Origin: Micromonospora coriariae | GTDB taxonomy: Bacteria > Actinomycetota > Actinomycetes > Mycobacteriales > Micromonosporaceae | Reading direction: 5' to 3' | Length of the DNA: 64,000 bases | NCBI RefSeq assembly: GCF_900091455.1 | Contig: NZ_LT607412.1 | Span: 2,480,001 to 2,544,000 of the forward strand | Shown here: positions 32,897-42,365 of the stretch, in pieces | Layout of the letters: each line of letters begins with the position of its first letter | Numbering within the stretch: the stretch's first letter is position 1 | Position numbers and translations under genes: made by a program | Notes under the pieces: model-generated | Seen by the model: only the letters and a program-made list of their open reading frames with translations | Told to the model about the DNA's origin: nothing | Database searches by the model: none

Positions 32897-35567
32897 CGGA
32901 GCCAGCCTCGGACGACTCACCGGGCCCGGCGGGCTCGGTGTCCTCGACCGGGCTCTCGGCAGCCTCGGCGACCGGCTCGACGGCACCGGTCTGCGGAGCC
33001 GGGCCGGCCGACGCGATCGGCTCGGAGACGACCTCTCCCGCATCAACCGGCTCGGCCTGCGCGACCGGCAGCGGCACTGCCTCGACCGCGCCCGCCACGC
33101 CGGCCGCCGGTGCGGGCACCTCGACGTCGGCGGCGCCACCGAAGAGGCGCGGCAACGTCTCGGTGTGCGCGGCGCGCAGCTCGTCCAGCCCGATCCGGAA
33201 CTGGCCGTGCACCTCCAGCGCACCACCAGCCGGGTCGGTGACGCCGATCAGCTCGAACGGCACCCCGCGCTCGGCGCAGAGCGCCGCGAACGCCTTGTCG
33301 TGGCCGCGCGGCACCGACACCAGCGCCCGTGCCGCCGACTCGCTGAACAGGTAGACGAACGGCATCGAGCCGCCGGCGAAGTGCTCCGGCACCGCGATCC
33401 GGGCGCCGACGCCGCGGCGCAGGCAGGACTCGACAAGGCTCTGGGCGAGGCCACCGTCGGAGAGGTCGTGCGCCGAGGTGAGGTGACCGACCCGGGCGGC
33501 CTCGGCCAGCAGGTCGGCCAGCGCCTTCTCCCGGGCAAGGTCGACCTGCGGCGGGATGCCGCCGAGGTGCTCGTGCGTCACCCAGGCCCACTCCGAGCCG
33601 GAGAGCTCCACGTTGGTCTCGCCGAGCAGGTAGAGCTGGTCGTGGTCGCCGGCGGCGCGCGGGACGAAGCCCATCGGGACCCGGTCGGCGACGTTGTCCA
33701 GCACGCCCAGCACGCCGACCACCGGGGTCGGGTGGATGGCCGCAGCGCCGGTCTGGTTGTAGAAGCTGACGTTGCCGCCGGTGACCGGGATGCCCAGCTC
33801 CAGGCAGCCGTCCGCCAGGCCGCGTACGGCCTCGGCGAACTGCCACATTACGCCCGGGTCCTCCGGGGAGCCGAAGTTCAGGCAGTTGGTCACGGCGATC
33901 GGCTTCGCGCCGGTCACCGCCACGTTCCGGTACGCCTCGGCCAGCGCCAGCTTGGTGCCGTTGTACGGGTCGAGCCGGGCGTACCGGCCGTTGCCGTCCA
34001 CGGACAGCGCCACGCCGAGCCCGGTCCGCTCGTCGATCCGGATCACGCCGCCGTCCTCCGGCTGGGCGAGCACGGTGTTGCCCAGCACGTAGCGGTCGTA
34101 CTGCTCGGTGACCCAGGTCTTGTCGGCCAGGTTGGGCGACGCGATCATGCGCAGCACGGTCTCCCGCAGCGCCTCCGGGTCGGCCGGGCGGGGAAGCGTC
34201 TCGGCCCGGTCGGCCTGGAGCAGGATCAGGTCGGCCGGCTCACGCATCGGCCGGGCGTAGACCGGGCCGTCGTCGACCAGCGAGCCCGGCGGCACGTCGA
34301 CCACCAGGTGGTCCTGCCAGGTGATCAGCAACCGGCCCGGGCTGCCGTCCGGCTCCGGCGCGGTGACCTCGCCGATCGCGGTGGCGAGCACGCCCCACTT
34401 CTCGGCGGTCTTGAGCACCGCGTCGAGCTTGTCCGGCTCGACGACCAGCAGCATGCGCTCCTGGGACTCGCTGGCCAGGATCTCGTGCGGGTCCATCGAC
34501 GGCTCACGCAGGGGCACCCGCTCCAGCCAGACCCGCATGCCGGTGCCGGCCGCGGCGGCGGTCTCGGTGAGCGCGCAGGTCAGCCCGGCGCCGCCGAGGT
34601 CCTGGATGCCGACGACCAGCTGGCCGTCGTACAGCTCCAGGCAGGCCTCGATCAACAGCTTCTCGGTGAACGGGTCGCCGACCTGCACGGCGGGGCGGCG
34701 CTGCTCGCTGCCCTCGTCGAAGGTGGCGCTGGCCAGCACCGAGACACCGCCGATGCCGTCCCGGCCGGTCTTGGCGCCCATCAGCACGACCACGTTGCCG
34801 GGGCCGGCGGCCGCCTTGTTCTGCAACCGGTTGACCGGCAGCACGCCCAGGCAGAGCGCGTTGAGCAACGGGTTGCCCTGGTAGGAGGGGTCGAAGACCA
34901 GCTCGCCACCGATGTTGGGCAGGCCGAGGCAGTTGCCGTAGCCACCCACGCCGGCGACCACGCCGGTGAGGACCCGGGCGGTGTCCGGGTGGTCCGCGGC
35001 ACCGAAGCGCAGCGGGTCCATCACCGCGACCGGGCGGGCGCCCATGGCGAGGATGTCCCGGACGATGCCGCCGACGCCGGTCGCCGCACCCTGGTACGGC
35101 TCGACGAAGCTCGGGTGGTTGTGCGACTCGACCTTGAAGGTCACCGCCAGCTCGTCGGAGACCTGCACCACGCCGGCGTTCTCGCCGATGCCGGCGAGCA
35201 GCCGGTCGCTGTGCGGGGCCTTCTCACCGAACTGGCGCAGGTGCACCTTGCTCGACTTGTAGGAGCAGTGCTCGCTCCACATGATCGAGTACATCGCCAA
35301 CTCGGACTGGGTGGGCCGACGGCCGAGGATCTGCCGGATCCGGTCGTACTCGTCGTCACGGAGCCCCAGCTCGGTGTACGGCTGGAGCTCTCCCGGGGTG
35401 CCACCGGCGCGCGGCACTGTGTCCACGCCCTCGGTCCAGTCGACGGCGGCCGGCTGGGCGGCGGCGGGCGCCGGGGCGGCGGGCTGCGCCGGGCTCGGCT
35501 CGGTCGGCTGCGCCGGGGCGGAGTACGCCTCCGGTGTGTCCCGTACCGGGTCCGGATGGGTGGTCAT
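32865..35567 (-). CDS. purL: Phosphoribosylformylglycinamidine synthase subunit II
   Basis: 900 residues. The small-type synthase that works with PurQ (glutaminase) and PurS, converting FGAR to FGAM. Motifs include [59 protein letters not shown] and [13 protein letters not shown]. The first ~50 residues are a Pro/Ala-rich extension and the last ~80 an Ala/Glu/Pro-rich tail ([15 protein letters not shown]); both are likely disordered and explain the length beyond the usual ~740. The ATG is set by GAGGAGAGG. It lies 100 bp downstream of purQ. Confidence 0.96.
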   Translation of the reverse strand: MTTHPDPVRDTPEAYSAPAQPTEPSPAQPAAPAPAAAQPAAVDWTEGVDTVPRAGGTPGELQPYTELGLRDDEYDRIRQILGRRPTQSELAMYSIMWSEHCSYKSSKVHLRQFGEKAPHSDRLLAGIGENAGVVQVSDELAVTFKVESHNHPSFVEPYQGAATGVGGIVRDILAMGARPVAVMDPLRFGAADHPDTARVLTGVVAGVGGYGNCLGLPNIGGELVFDPSYQGNPLLNALCLGVLPVNRLQNKAAAGPGNVVVLMGAKTGRDGIGGVSVLASATFDEGSEQRRPAVQVGDPFTEKLLIEACLELYDGQLVVGIQDLGGAGLTCALTETAAAAGTGMRVWLERVPLREPSMDPHEILASESQERMLLVVEPDKLDAVLKTAEKWGVLATAIGEVTAPEPDGSPGRLLITWQDHLVVDVPPGSLVDDGPVYARPMREPADLILLQADRAETLPRPADPEALRETVLRMIASPNLADKTWVTEQYDRYVLGNTVLAQPEDGGVIRIDERTGLGVALSVDGNGRYARLDPYNGTKLALAEAYRNVAVTGAKPIAVTNCLNFGSPEDPGVMWQFAEAVRGLADGCLELGIPVTGGNVSFYNQTGAAAIHPTPVVGVLGVLDNVADRVPMGFVPRAAGDHDQLYLLGETNVELSGSEWAWVTHEHLGGIPPQVDLAREKALADLLAEAARVGHLTSAHDLSDGGLAQSLVESCLRRGVGARIAVPEHFAGGSMPFVYLFSESAARALVSVPRGHDKAFAALCAERGVPFELIGVTDPAGGALEVHGQFRIGLDELRAAHTETLPRLFGGAADVEVPAPAAGVAGAVEAVPLPVAQAEPVDAGEVVSEPIASAGPAPQTGAVEPVAEAAESPVEDTEPAGPGESSEAGSGVTEPSPDER

Positions 35568-35667
35568 GACCTCTCCTCGCTGCGCTCGTGCCCGCCCGAC
35601 CGGCGGTTGAGCTGACCGATGATCGTGCCGCCGGTCACCGCCCCACACTTCGTTCGCGACTGCGCGC

Positions 35668-36351
35668 TCACGCTGGCGCCCCCACCAGGTGCTTGAGGAC
35701 CGAGGTGAAGAAGCCGAGGCCGTCCAGCGAGGGGCCGGTGAGCGCCTCCACCGCGTGCTCGGGGTGCGGCATGATGCCGACCACGTTGCCTGCGGGGTTG
35801 GTGATCGCGGCGATGTCGCGCTGCGACCCGTTCGGGTTGCCGCCGACGTAGCGGGCGACCACCCGACCCTCGGCTTCGAGCTGATCGAGCGTCGCGGTGT
35901 CGGCGACGTAGCAACCCTCGCCGTTCTTCACCGGGATGAGCACCTCCTGGCCGGGCTGGAACGCGTTGGTCCACGCGGTGCCGGCCGACTCGATGCGCAG
36001 GATCTGGTCCCGGTTGCGGAAGTGCAGGTGCTGGTTGCGGGTGAGCGCGCCGGGCAGCAGGTGCGCCTCGCAGAGAATCTGGAAGCCGTTGCAGATGCCG
36101 AGCACCGGCAGACCGCCCTGGGCGGCGTCCACGATCGTCTCCATCACCGGCGCGAACCGGGCGATGGCGCCGCAGCGCAGGTAGTCACCGTAGGAGAAGC
36201 CGCCGGGCAACACGACCGCGTCCACCCCGTGCAGCGCCGGGTCACCGTGCCAGAGCCGGACCGGCTCGGCCCCGGCGATCCGGACGGCGCGGGCGGCGTC
36301 CCCGTCGTCGAGCGAGCCGGGGAAGGTGACCACACCGACCCGGGCGGTCAC
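35668..36351 (-). CDS. purQ: Phosphoribosylformylglycinamidine synthase subunit I (glutaminase)
   Basis: 227 residues, class I glutamine amidotransferase. The nucleophile is in [20 protein letters not shown] (Cys of GICNG) and the His/Glu pair in [12 protein letters not shown]. The oxyanion segment is [17 protein letters not shown]. Supplies ammonia to PurL. The GTG start overlaps the purS stop by 4 bp, showing translational coupling. Confidence 0.96.
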   Translation of the reverse strand: MTARVGVVTFPGSLDDGDAARAVRIAGAEPVRLWHGDPALHGVDAVVLPGGFSYGDYLRCGAIARFAPVMETIVDAAQGGLPVLGICNGFQILCEAHLLPGALTRNQHLHFRNRDQILRIESAGTAWTNAFQPGQEVLIPVKNGEGCYVADTATLDQLEAEGRVVARYVGGNPNGSQRDIAAITNPAGNVVGIMPHPEHAVEALTGPSLDGLGFFTSVLKHLVGAPA

Positions 36352-36611
36352 GAGCGGGCGTCCGCGGTCTCGTCGGCCTCGACCAGGCGGACGGTGAAGT
36401 CCTCGATGACCGGGTTGGCGAGGAGCTTGTCGGCGATCTCCCGGGCTCGGTCCAGGTCCGGTTCACCGGTGAACTCGATCTCGATCCGCCTGCCGATCCG
36501 AACCGAGGCGACGTCGCTGACGCCGAGCCGGGGCAGCGCGTTTGCGACGGCCTGGCCCTGCGGATCGAGGATCTCGGGCTTGAGCATGACGTCGACGACG
36601 ACGCGAGGCAC
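36348..36611 (-). CDS. purS: Phosphoribosylformylglycinamidine synthase subunit PurS
   Basis: 87 residues. The small bridging subunit of the PurSQL complex: [20 protein letters not shown], then [19 protein letters not shown] and a helix ([19 protein letters not shown]). Length matches the family. GTG 36611 follows AGGAG. First gene of purS-purQ-purL. Confidence 0.95.
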   Translation of the reverse strand: MPRVVVDVMLKPEILDPQGQAVANALPRLGVSDVASVRIGRRIEIEFTGEPDLDRAREIADKLLANPVIEDFTVRLVEADETADARS

Positions 36612-36965
36612 TGGGCACTCCTGACTGTGTACGCAGTTGGGTGCCGACCCACAACGGGCGAGCGCAGCCAGCGTACCTGGCAGATACGGCCGCGGACGCA
36701 CCGGCCGGGTGCAGTTCAGGCGGTGCGCTGCACAACCGGCGGCCGGGATGGGTCGCCGCGCGGGACACGCGGTCTCACCAGGGCATATACGGCGCTGAGG
36801 GTGGCCGAATCGTTACATTGATCAACCTCAATCAAATCCTTGAAAACAGCCGCCCAGGGCCCTATTGTATCGATATCATTCGATGTTGGCGATGACGGGG
36901 ACCCCCCGCTGTCGCCCTCCCGCACCCGGCGACCCCGGGTCCGCCCCGTCCAAGGAGTCCACCCC
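36612..36965. other. 354-bp divergent region between purS and the protease gene
   Basis: It carries the purSQL promoter and the protease promoter. Bases 36812-36895 form an A/T-rich island (TTACATTGATCAACCTCAAT, TTGTATCGATATCATTCGAT), the likely promoter of the protease gene about 70-150 bp before its ATG. No PurR-like box, riboswitch or small gene is recognised. Confidence 0.5.
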
Positions 36966-37649
36966 ATGCGCATCCGTCCCCTGCTCGCCCTGCTCGGCGT
37001 CGCGCTCACCGGCGTCCTCGGCGCCGCGTCCGGCGCGGTCGCCGCCCCGGCCGGCCCGCAACCCATCATCGGCGGCGGCACCGTCTCGTCCGCCCCCTGG
37101 GCCGCCGCGGTGATGAGCAACGGCTCGTTCACCTGTTCCGGCAGCGTGATCGCCCCGCAGTGGGTGCTCACCGCCCGGCACTGCATCAGCGGCACCATGT
37201 CCGTCCGGGTCGGCAGCGTCTACCGCTCCTCGGGCGGGGTCACCCGTACCGTCAGCGCCACCTACACCCGCAACGACCTCGCCCTCATGCGCCTCTCCAG
37301 CACGGTCAGCACCTCGGCGGTGAGCCTGGCCAGCAGCAACCCGCCGATCAACTCGACCAACTCGATCTACGGCTGGGGCATGACCTGCTACAGCGGCTGC
37401 TCGGCGTCCAGCCAGCTCAAGACCGCCACCGTGCGGGTGACCAGCAACAGCGCCACCGACGCGTACGGCGGCCAGGCGATCCGCAGCACCAGGATCAACG
37501 GCAACGCCTGGCGGGGCGACTCGGGCGGCCCGCAGTTCTACAACGGCCGGCAGGTCGGCGTGGCCTCGACGGCCGACGGCTCCAGCATCCAGAACTACGG
37601 CAGCGTCGCGTACAACCGGGGCTGGATCACCTCGACGGCCGGTGTCTGA
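36966..37649 (+). CDS. Secreted trypsin-like serine protease
   Basis: 227 residues. Signal peptide (LLALLGVALTGVLGAASGAV, cleavage near VAA-AP). Mature domain starts around IIGGGTVSSAPWAAAV, like the activation site of trypsin-family enzymes. The catalytic triad is His in VLTARHCISG, Asp in TRNDLALMRL and Ser in WRGDSGGPQF. Cys pairs at CSGS/RHC and CYSGC match the S1 fold. A likely extracellular protease of mycelial growth; a short propeptide (~10 residues) may be processed. Its own promoter region is AT-rich. Confidence 0.94.
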   Translation: MRIRPLLALLGVALTGVLGAASGAVAAPAGPQPIIGGGTVSSAPWAAAVMSNGSFTCSGSVIAPQWVLTARHCISGTMSVRVGSVYRSSGGVTRTVSATYTRNDLALMRLSSTVSTSAVSLASSNPPINSTNSIYGWGMTCYSGCSASSQLKTATVRVTSNSATDAYGGQAIRSTRINGNAWRGDSGGPQFYNGRQVGVASTADGSSIQNYGSVAYNRGWITSTAGV

Positions 37650-37664
37650 CGGTTAGCGCCCCGC

Positions 37665-37705
37665 GCGGCGCGGATGGCAGGCCCTGCGCCGGCCGTCCGC
37701 GCCGC
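37665..37705 (+). terminator. Terminator after the protease gene
   Basis: GCGGCGCGGATGGC (37665-37678) pairs with GCCGTCCGCGCCGC (37692-37705) with one G-T pair, followed by GTCGTTTTG. Confidence 0.8.
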
Positions 37706-37778
37706 GTCGTTTTGCAGCATCCGATCAGGTGAACAATGCACACGATCGGGTCACGCCGCTCCTGACAGCATCGGAACC

Positions 37779-38237
37779 GTGCTGGTCGTGACGACGGAGC
37801 AACTGCCCGGCTACGAAATCCGCCAGATTCTCGGTGAGGTGGTGTCATCGATGGCCAGGACGCGCAACCCGTACCGCGAGGGGGTCAAGAACCTGCGCGG
37901 TGGCGCGTACGACCCGCTGGCCCCGGACAACCTGACCCGCTGGCGCACCGACTCGGTGGCCCGGCTCGGCGAGGAGGCCCTGCGGCTCGGCGCCAACGCG
38001 GTGATCGGCATGCGGTTCGACAGCCGGGACTGTGGCGAGATGTGGATGGAGATCTGCGCGTACGGCACGGCGGTGATCGTCGCACCCGTCATGCCGGACG
38101 TCATGCCCGCCGATCAGCCAGCGATCGCCGCGGAAACGGCGCACGACGCCGGCTTCACCGAGTCGCCCGGCGGCATCGCCGAACCGGCCAGCGCCCCGAA
38201 CCTCCGCACCGCCGCCGAAACCCCCACCGGCGACTAA
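37779..38237 (+). CDS. YbjQ family (UPF0145) heavy-metal-binding-domain-like protein
   Basis: 152 residues. VVTTEQLPGYEIRQILGEVV at the start, then NPYREGVKNLRGGAYDPLAP and RLGEEALRLGANAVIGMRFD are the YbjQ core, a small fold that forms pentamers. The end (CAYGTAVIVAPV) completes the sheet; the last 50 residues are a disordered Ala/Pro/Thr tail. Function unknown; pfam names it from a weak metal-binding resemblance. The GTG at 37779 has no SD, so a leaderless start is possible. Confidence 0.85.
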   Translation: MLVVTTEQLPGYEIRQILGEVVSSMARTRNPYREGVKNLRGGAYDPLAPDNLTRWRTDSVARLGEEALRLGANAVIGMRFDSRDCGEMWMEICAYGTAVIVAPVMPDVMPADQPAIAAETAHDAGFTESPGGIAEPASAPNLRTAAETPTGD

Positions 38238-38294
38238 CCCCACCCACCCCGGCCCGGCCGGGCCCGGCCGCCCCGGGCCCGCCTTCACCCGGTC

Positions 38295-38349
38295 GATCAT
38301 GAAGTTATTGCCGTCCGCCTCGGCGTGTCGCGGCAATAACTTCATGATC
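38295..38349. repeat. Intergenic palindrome, family B copy 1
   Basis: GATCATGAAGTTATTGCCG (38295-38313) and its exact reverse complement (38331-38349) flank a 17-bp spacer. It lies between convergent genes (YbjQ and purB). The outer GATCATGA-GTT sequence recurs at 60219 and 61291. Confidence 0.9.
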
Positions 38350-38416
38350 ACGCGCGGGAGCGGTCACCGCGCGGGACCGGCCGGGGCGGGCCGGGCGCGC
38401 GGGGCCGGGCGGGGGT

Positions 38417-39841
38417 TCAGAGGATCGGGGGTGGGGAGTAGGTGGCGGCGTTCGGGTGGGCCGTCACCACGGCGGTGATGCGGCGGGTGACCGCTGCGAC
38501 CTGGGCCGGGGCGGCGCCGACGAAGGCGGTGCGGTCGGCGACGAGGGTGTCGATGTCGGCGCGGGACAGGCCGAGCCGACCGTCCGCCGCGAGCCGGTCG
38601 AACAGGTCGTTCTCCGGCGAGCCCTTCTCGCGCATGGCCAGCGCCACCGCGACCGCGTGCTCCTTGATCACCTCGTGCGCGACCTCCCGACCGACGCCCC
38701 GCCGGACCGCCGCGACCAGGATCTTCGTGGTGGCCAGGAAGGGCAGGAACCGCTCCAGCTCCCGGTTGATCACCGCGGGGTACGCGCCGAACTCGTCGAG
38801 GACGGTGAGGAAGGTCTGGAACAGCCCGTCGGCGGCGAAGAAGGCGTCCGGCAGGGCGACCCGGCGGACCACCGAGCAGGACACGTCCCCCTCGTTCCAC
38901 TGGTCACCGGCCAGCTCGCCGACCATCGACAGGTAGCCCCGAATGATCACCGCGAAGCCGTTCACCCGCTCGGAGGACCGGGTGTTCATCTTGTGCGGCA
39001 TCGCGCTGGAGCCGACCTGACCCGGCTTGAAGCCCTCGGTGACCAGCTCCTGACCGACCATCAGCCGGATCGTGGTGGCCAGCGACGACGGCGCGGCGGC
39101 GGTCTGCGCCAGCGCGGCCAGCACGTCGAAGTCCAGTGAACGCGGGTACACCTGCCCGACGCTGTCCAGCACCCGGGAGAAGCCCAGGTGCTCGGCGACC
39201 CGGCGCTCCAGCTCGGCCACCTTGTCGGGATCGCCGTCGAAGAGGTCGAGCTGGTCGGCGGCCGTGCCGACCGGCCCCTTGATCCCGCGCAGCGGGTAGC
39301 GGGCGATCAGCTCCTCCAGCCGCTCGTACGCGATGAGCAGCTCCTCCGCCGCCGAGGCGAAGCGCTTGCCCAGCGTGGTGGCCTGCGCCGCCACGTTGTG
39401 CGAACGCCCGGTCATCACCAGCTCGGAGTGCTCGTGGGCGAGCCAGGCGAGCCGGGCCAGGGTGGCCACCACCCGATCCCGGATCAGCTCGAGCGAGGCA
39501 CGCACCTGGAGCTGCTCGACGTTCTCGGTGAGATCCCGGGAGGTCATCCCCTTGTGCACGTGCTCGAACCCGGCGAGCGCGCTGAACTCCTCGATCCGAG
39601 CCTTCACGTCGTGCCGCGTGACCCGCTCCCGCTCCGCGATGGAGGCCAGGTCGACCTGGTCGAGCACCCGCTCGTACGCCTCGACCACGCCGTCCGGCAC
39701 GGCCACGCCGAGATCGCGCTGAGCGCGGAGCACGGCGAGCCAGAGCCGCCTCTCCATCCGGACCTTCTCCTCCGGTGACCAGAGGGCGACCAGTTCGGGC
39801 GAGGCGTACCGGTTGGCGAGCACGTTCGGGATCGTCGTCAC
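38417..39841 (-). CDS. purB: Adenylosuccinate lyase
   Basis: 474 residues. Splits SAICAR and adenylosuccinate with release of fumarate. The superfamily signature is QVGSSAMPHKMNTRSSERVN; FEHVHKGMTSRDLTENVEQL and VMTGRSHNVAAQATTLGKRF hold the catalytic Ser/His-region residues. GTG 39841 is chosen to give TTIPNVLANRYASPE, the usual N terminus; an ATG three codons earlier (39850) is possible. Monocistronic in this region. Confidence 0.95.
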   Translation of the reverse strand: MTTIPNVLANRYASPELVALWSPEEKVRMERRLWLAVLRAQRDLGVAVPDGVVEAYERVLDQVDLASIAERERVTRHDVKARIEEFSALAGFEHVHKGMTSRDLTENVEQLQVRASLELIRDRVVATLARLAWLAHEHSELVMTGRSHNVAAQATTLGKRFASAAEELLIAYERLEELIARYPLRGIKGPVGTAADQLDLFDGDPDKVAELERRVAEHLGFSRVLDSVGQVYPRSLDFDVLAALAQTAAAPSSLATTIRLMVGQELVTEGFKPGQVGSSAMPHKMNTRSSERVNGFAVIIRGYLSMVGELAGDQWNEGDVSCSVVRRVALPDAFFAADGLFQTFLTVLDEFGAYPAVINRELERFLPFLATTKILVAAVRRGVGREVAHEVIKEHAVAVALAMREKGSPENDLFDRLAADGRLGLSRADIDTLVADRTAFVGAAPAQVAAVTRRITAVVTAHPNAATYSPPPIL

Positions 39842-39936
39842 GGTGCCCATTCTCCCGCACCCGGTGCCCATCCCCGGACGGGGTCACCGTCCCCGCGAAC
39901 CGTGACCAGGGCGGGATCACCGGCGTGGTGCGGCCG

Positions 39937-41229
39937 TCAGCGCTCCAGGATCGCCGTGACGCCCTGACCCCCGGCGGCACAGATCGAGATCAGTCCGCGT
40001 CCGCTGCCCTTCTCGGCCAGCAGCTTGGCCAGGGTCGCCACGATCCGTCCACCGGTGGCGGCGAACGGGTGCCCGGCGGCCAGCGAGGAGCCGTTGACGT
40101 TCACCCGGTCCCGGTCGATGGCGCCCAGCGGGGCGTCCAGTCCGAGCCGGTCCTTGCAGAACTCCGGCGACTCCCAGGCGGCGAGGGTGGCCAGCACCTG
40201 CGAGGCGAACGCCTCATGGATCTCGTAGTAGTCGAAGTCCTGGAGCGTCAGCCCGGCCCGGCCCAGCATCCGGGGCACCGCGTACGCGGGGGCCATCAGC
40301 AGCCCCTCGTCACCGTGCACGAAGTCCACCGCCGCCGTCTCCGACCAGCTGAACCAGGCCAGCACCGGCAGGTTGTGCGCGCTCGCCCACTCCTCGCTGG
40401 CCAGCAGCACGGTGGACGCGCCGTCGGTGAGCGGCGAGGAGTTGCCGGCAGTCATGGTGGCCTGCTCGGCGTCCGGGCCACGGGTGCCGAAGACCGGCCT
40501 GAGCGAGCCGAGCTTCTCCAGGCTGGTGTCGGGGCGCAGGTTCGCATCGCGGGTGAGGCCCAGGTACGGCGTCATGAGGTCGTCGAAGAAGCCCCTGTCG
40601 TACGCGGCGGCCAGCCGCTGGTGCGAGCGCAGCGCCAACTCGTCCTGGGAACGCCGGTCGATTTGCCAGCGCAGAGCGGTGCGGGCGGCGTGGTCTCCCA
40701 TGGACAGCCCGGTACGCGGCTCCGCGTTGCGCGGGATCTCCGGCTTGAACGGCTGGAGCGGGCGCAGCTTCGCCGCGATCTTGAGCCGTTCGCCCAGCGT
40801 GCGGGCGGAGTTGAGCTTGAGCAGCGTCCGGCGCATCTCCTCGTTGACCGCCAGGGGCGCGTCGGAGGTGGTGTCGACGCCACCGGCGATGCCCACGTCC
40901 AGCTGCCCGAGGGCGATCTTGTTGGCGACCAGGATCGCCGCCTCCAGGCCGGTGCCGCAGGCCTGCTGGATGTCGTACGCCGGGGTGTGCGGGTCGAGCC
41001 TGGAGCCGAGCACGACCTCCCGGGTCAGGTTGAAGTCACGGGAGTGCTTGAGCACCGCCCCGGCCACCACCTCGCCAACCCGCTGCCCGGCCAGCCCGTA
41101 CCGGGCGATCAGACCGTCCAGCGCCGCGCCGAGCATGTCCGAGTTGGACGCGTCCGCGTAGCGGGAGTTGGAACGGGCGAAGGGGATTCGGTTGCCCCCG
41201 ATGACCGCGACGCGCCGGATGCTCTGCAC
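39937..41229 (-). CDS. Acetyl-CoA C-acetyltransferase (FadA2/FadI-like thiolase)
   Basis: 430 residues. Thiolase: the acyl-accepting Cys is in YDIQQACGTGLEAAILVANK, the His in YYEIHEAFASQVLATL, and the C-terminal segment NVNGSSLAAGHPFAATGGRI and SICAAGGQGVTAI (second Cys). Cleaves 3-ketoacyl-CoA or condenses acetyl-CoA. GTG 41229 follows GAGGAGG. In M. tuberculosis the FadA2 gene (Rv0243) is divergent from fabG4/htdX; the same partners are here but 2.7 kb apart. The palindrome CCTACT-CGCC-AGTAGG is 32 bp upstream. Confidence 0.93.
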   Translation of the reverse strand: MQSIRRVAVIGGNRIPFARSNSRYADASNSDMLGAALDGLIARYGLAGQRVGEVVAGAVLKHSRDFNLTREVVLGSRLDPHTPAYDIQQACGTGLEAAILVANKIALGQLDVGIAGGVDTTSDAPLAVNEEMRRTLLKLNSARTLGERLKIAAKLRPLQPFKPEIPRNAEPRTGLSMGDHAARTALRWQIDRRSQDELALRSHQRLAAAYDRGFFDDLMTPYLGLTRDANLRPDTSLEKLGSLRPVFGTRGPDAEQATMTAGNSSPLTDGASTVLLASEEWASAHNLPVLAWFSWSETAAVDFVHGDEGLLMAPAYAVPRMLGRAGLTLQDFDYYEIHEAFASQVLATLAAWESPEFCKDRLGLDAPLGAIDRDRVNVNGSSLAAGHPFAATGGRIVATLAKLLAEKGSGRGLISICAAGGQGVTAILER

Positions 41230-41260
41230 GATCCGCCTCCTCGACATGTGTTGCTCGAAC

Positions 41261-41276
41261 CCTACTCGCCAGTAGG
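41261..41276. promoter_or_regulatory. Predicted TetR operator upstream of thiolase
   Basis: CCTACTCGCCAGTAGG: perfect 6-bp arms, 4-bp spacer, 32 bp upstream of the thiolase start. Extended similarity (CGAAC before, CTAC after) to the copy at 43859-43874. Confidence 0.65.
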
Positions 41277-41367
41277 CTACGCCGCTCGGTGACCACCGCG
41301 CGAGCCCCGGGTCTGCCGGCCCGGCTCGCCGGGCCCGTGCCGGTCGCCGCCGGCCGGCAGATCTGAA

Positions 41368-41408
41368 CAGGGGCTCCCTGTACAACGCGAGGCGTTGACA
41401 GGGCCCTG
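41368..41408. repeat. Intergenic palindrome, family A copy 3 (degenerate)
   Basis: CAGGGGCTCCCTGTACAACGC (41368-41388) pairs imperfectly with GCGTTGACAGGGCCCTG (41392-41408). It has the same inner ACAAC-GC / GCGTTRAY layout as copy 1. It lies just past the end of the ABC permease gene. Confidence 0.55.
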
Positions 41409-41417
41409 CTTTTCGGC

Positions 41418-42365
41418 TCAGCGGCCGAGATCTCGCCGGGCGAACCGCAGGATGCCCGCCCCGAGCAGGACGGCCGTGGCGACGGCTAGGACGGCCGCGT
41501 CGACCGGCACGAAGCCGTACCGCAACGGTTCGCCCCCGATGTAGTACTGGAACGGGGTGAGGTGGCGCGACCACTCCGCGCCGATCTGTGGCGCGAACCC
41601 GTTCAGGGCGTACCCGAGCACGCCCAGGCCGGCGGTGAGGCCGAAGACCGTGGCCCGGCTCTTCCCGGTGGCCGCGCCGACGGCCGTACCGAGTGCGCCG
41701 AAGAACAGACCGAGCAACGCCAGGTTGACTGTCTGGGCGGTGAAGTTGGCGACGCTGATCGAGTCCAGTCGGGCGGACATCCGCACGGTGAGCACGGCAA
41801 GCATGACGGCCCCGGAGAGCAGCACGGCGCCGACGGCGAGGGCCGCGAAACGGTGCAGCAGCAGCCGGGCCCGCCCAATCGGGTGCGCCAGCAGCAGGTC
41901 GAGGTAGCCGGACTCCTCGTCAGCCGAGGTCATCCGCGCTCCGGTCGCCGCGCCGTAGAAGGTGACCAGCAGCGGTACGAGCAGCCCGAACACGGCTCCC
42001 TGAAGGTAGCCGGCAGCGGTGGCGTTGTCGTCCAGTCCGAAGCCCCTCATCGCCTCCGGCACGCTCGTCGGGGAATCGGCGGACAGTTGCGGATAGAAGC
42101 TGGCGTAGGCCATCGTGAGCAGGCCGGTGGCCAGCGCCCAGACCGTGAAAATGCGGCGGTTGTCGTAGAGCGTCTTGCCGGCCACCGATCGGCTGAAGGC
42201 CCGGGCGATCGTCGAGGTGCCCGGGACCACGCCGACGGTGGAGGTCGCCGGCCGGGCCGGCCGAACACCTGCCGTTGCTGGATTCATCTTGCCGCCGTTC
42301 GTTGCCGCGCCCTCGTGGGCGTCGGAGTGGCTGAAAGGAAGGGAGTTGCGGGCGTCAGGCGACAT
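41418..42365 (-). CDS. ABC exporter permease
   Basis: 315 residues with about six membrane helices, e.g. FTVWALATGLLTMAYASFY, AVFGLLVPLLVTFYGAATGA, LAVGAVLLSGAVMLAVLTV, LALLGLFFGALGTAVGAATG, and VLAVATAVLLGAGILRFARR at the end. The EESGYLDLLLAHPIGRARLL segment is the coupling region typical of ABC-2 type permeases. It overlaps the ATPase gene by 11 bp. The ~50 N-terminal residues before the first helix are polar; a downstream ATG (MNPATAG) is an alternative start. Substrate unknown. Confidence 0.88.
   Translation of the reverse strand: MSPDARNSLPFSHSDAHEGAATNGGKMNPATAGVRPARPATSTVGVVPGTSTIARAFSRSVAGKTLYDNRRIFTVWALATGLLTMAYASFYPQLSADSPTSVPEAMRGFGLDDNATAAGYLQGAVFGLLVPLLVTFYGAATGARMTSADEESGYLDLLLAHPIGRARLLLHRFAALAVGAVLLSGAVMLAVLTVRMSARLDSISVANFTAQTVNLALLGLFFGALGTAVGAATGKSRATVFGLTAGLGVLGYALNGFAPQIGAEWSRHLTPFQYYIGGEPLRYGFVPVDAAVLAVATAVLLGAGILRFARRDLGR

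Noticed and set aside
33165..35615. 816-codon open frame antisense to purL
   Set aside because: It has the Val/His/Arg/Gly-rich composition of antisense shadow and no recognisable domain, while purL on the other strand has all family motifs.
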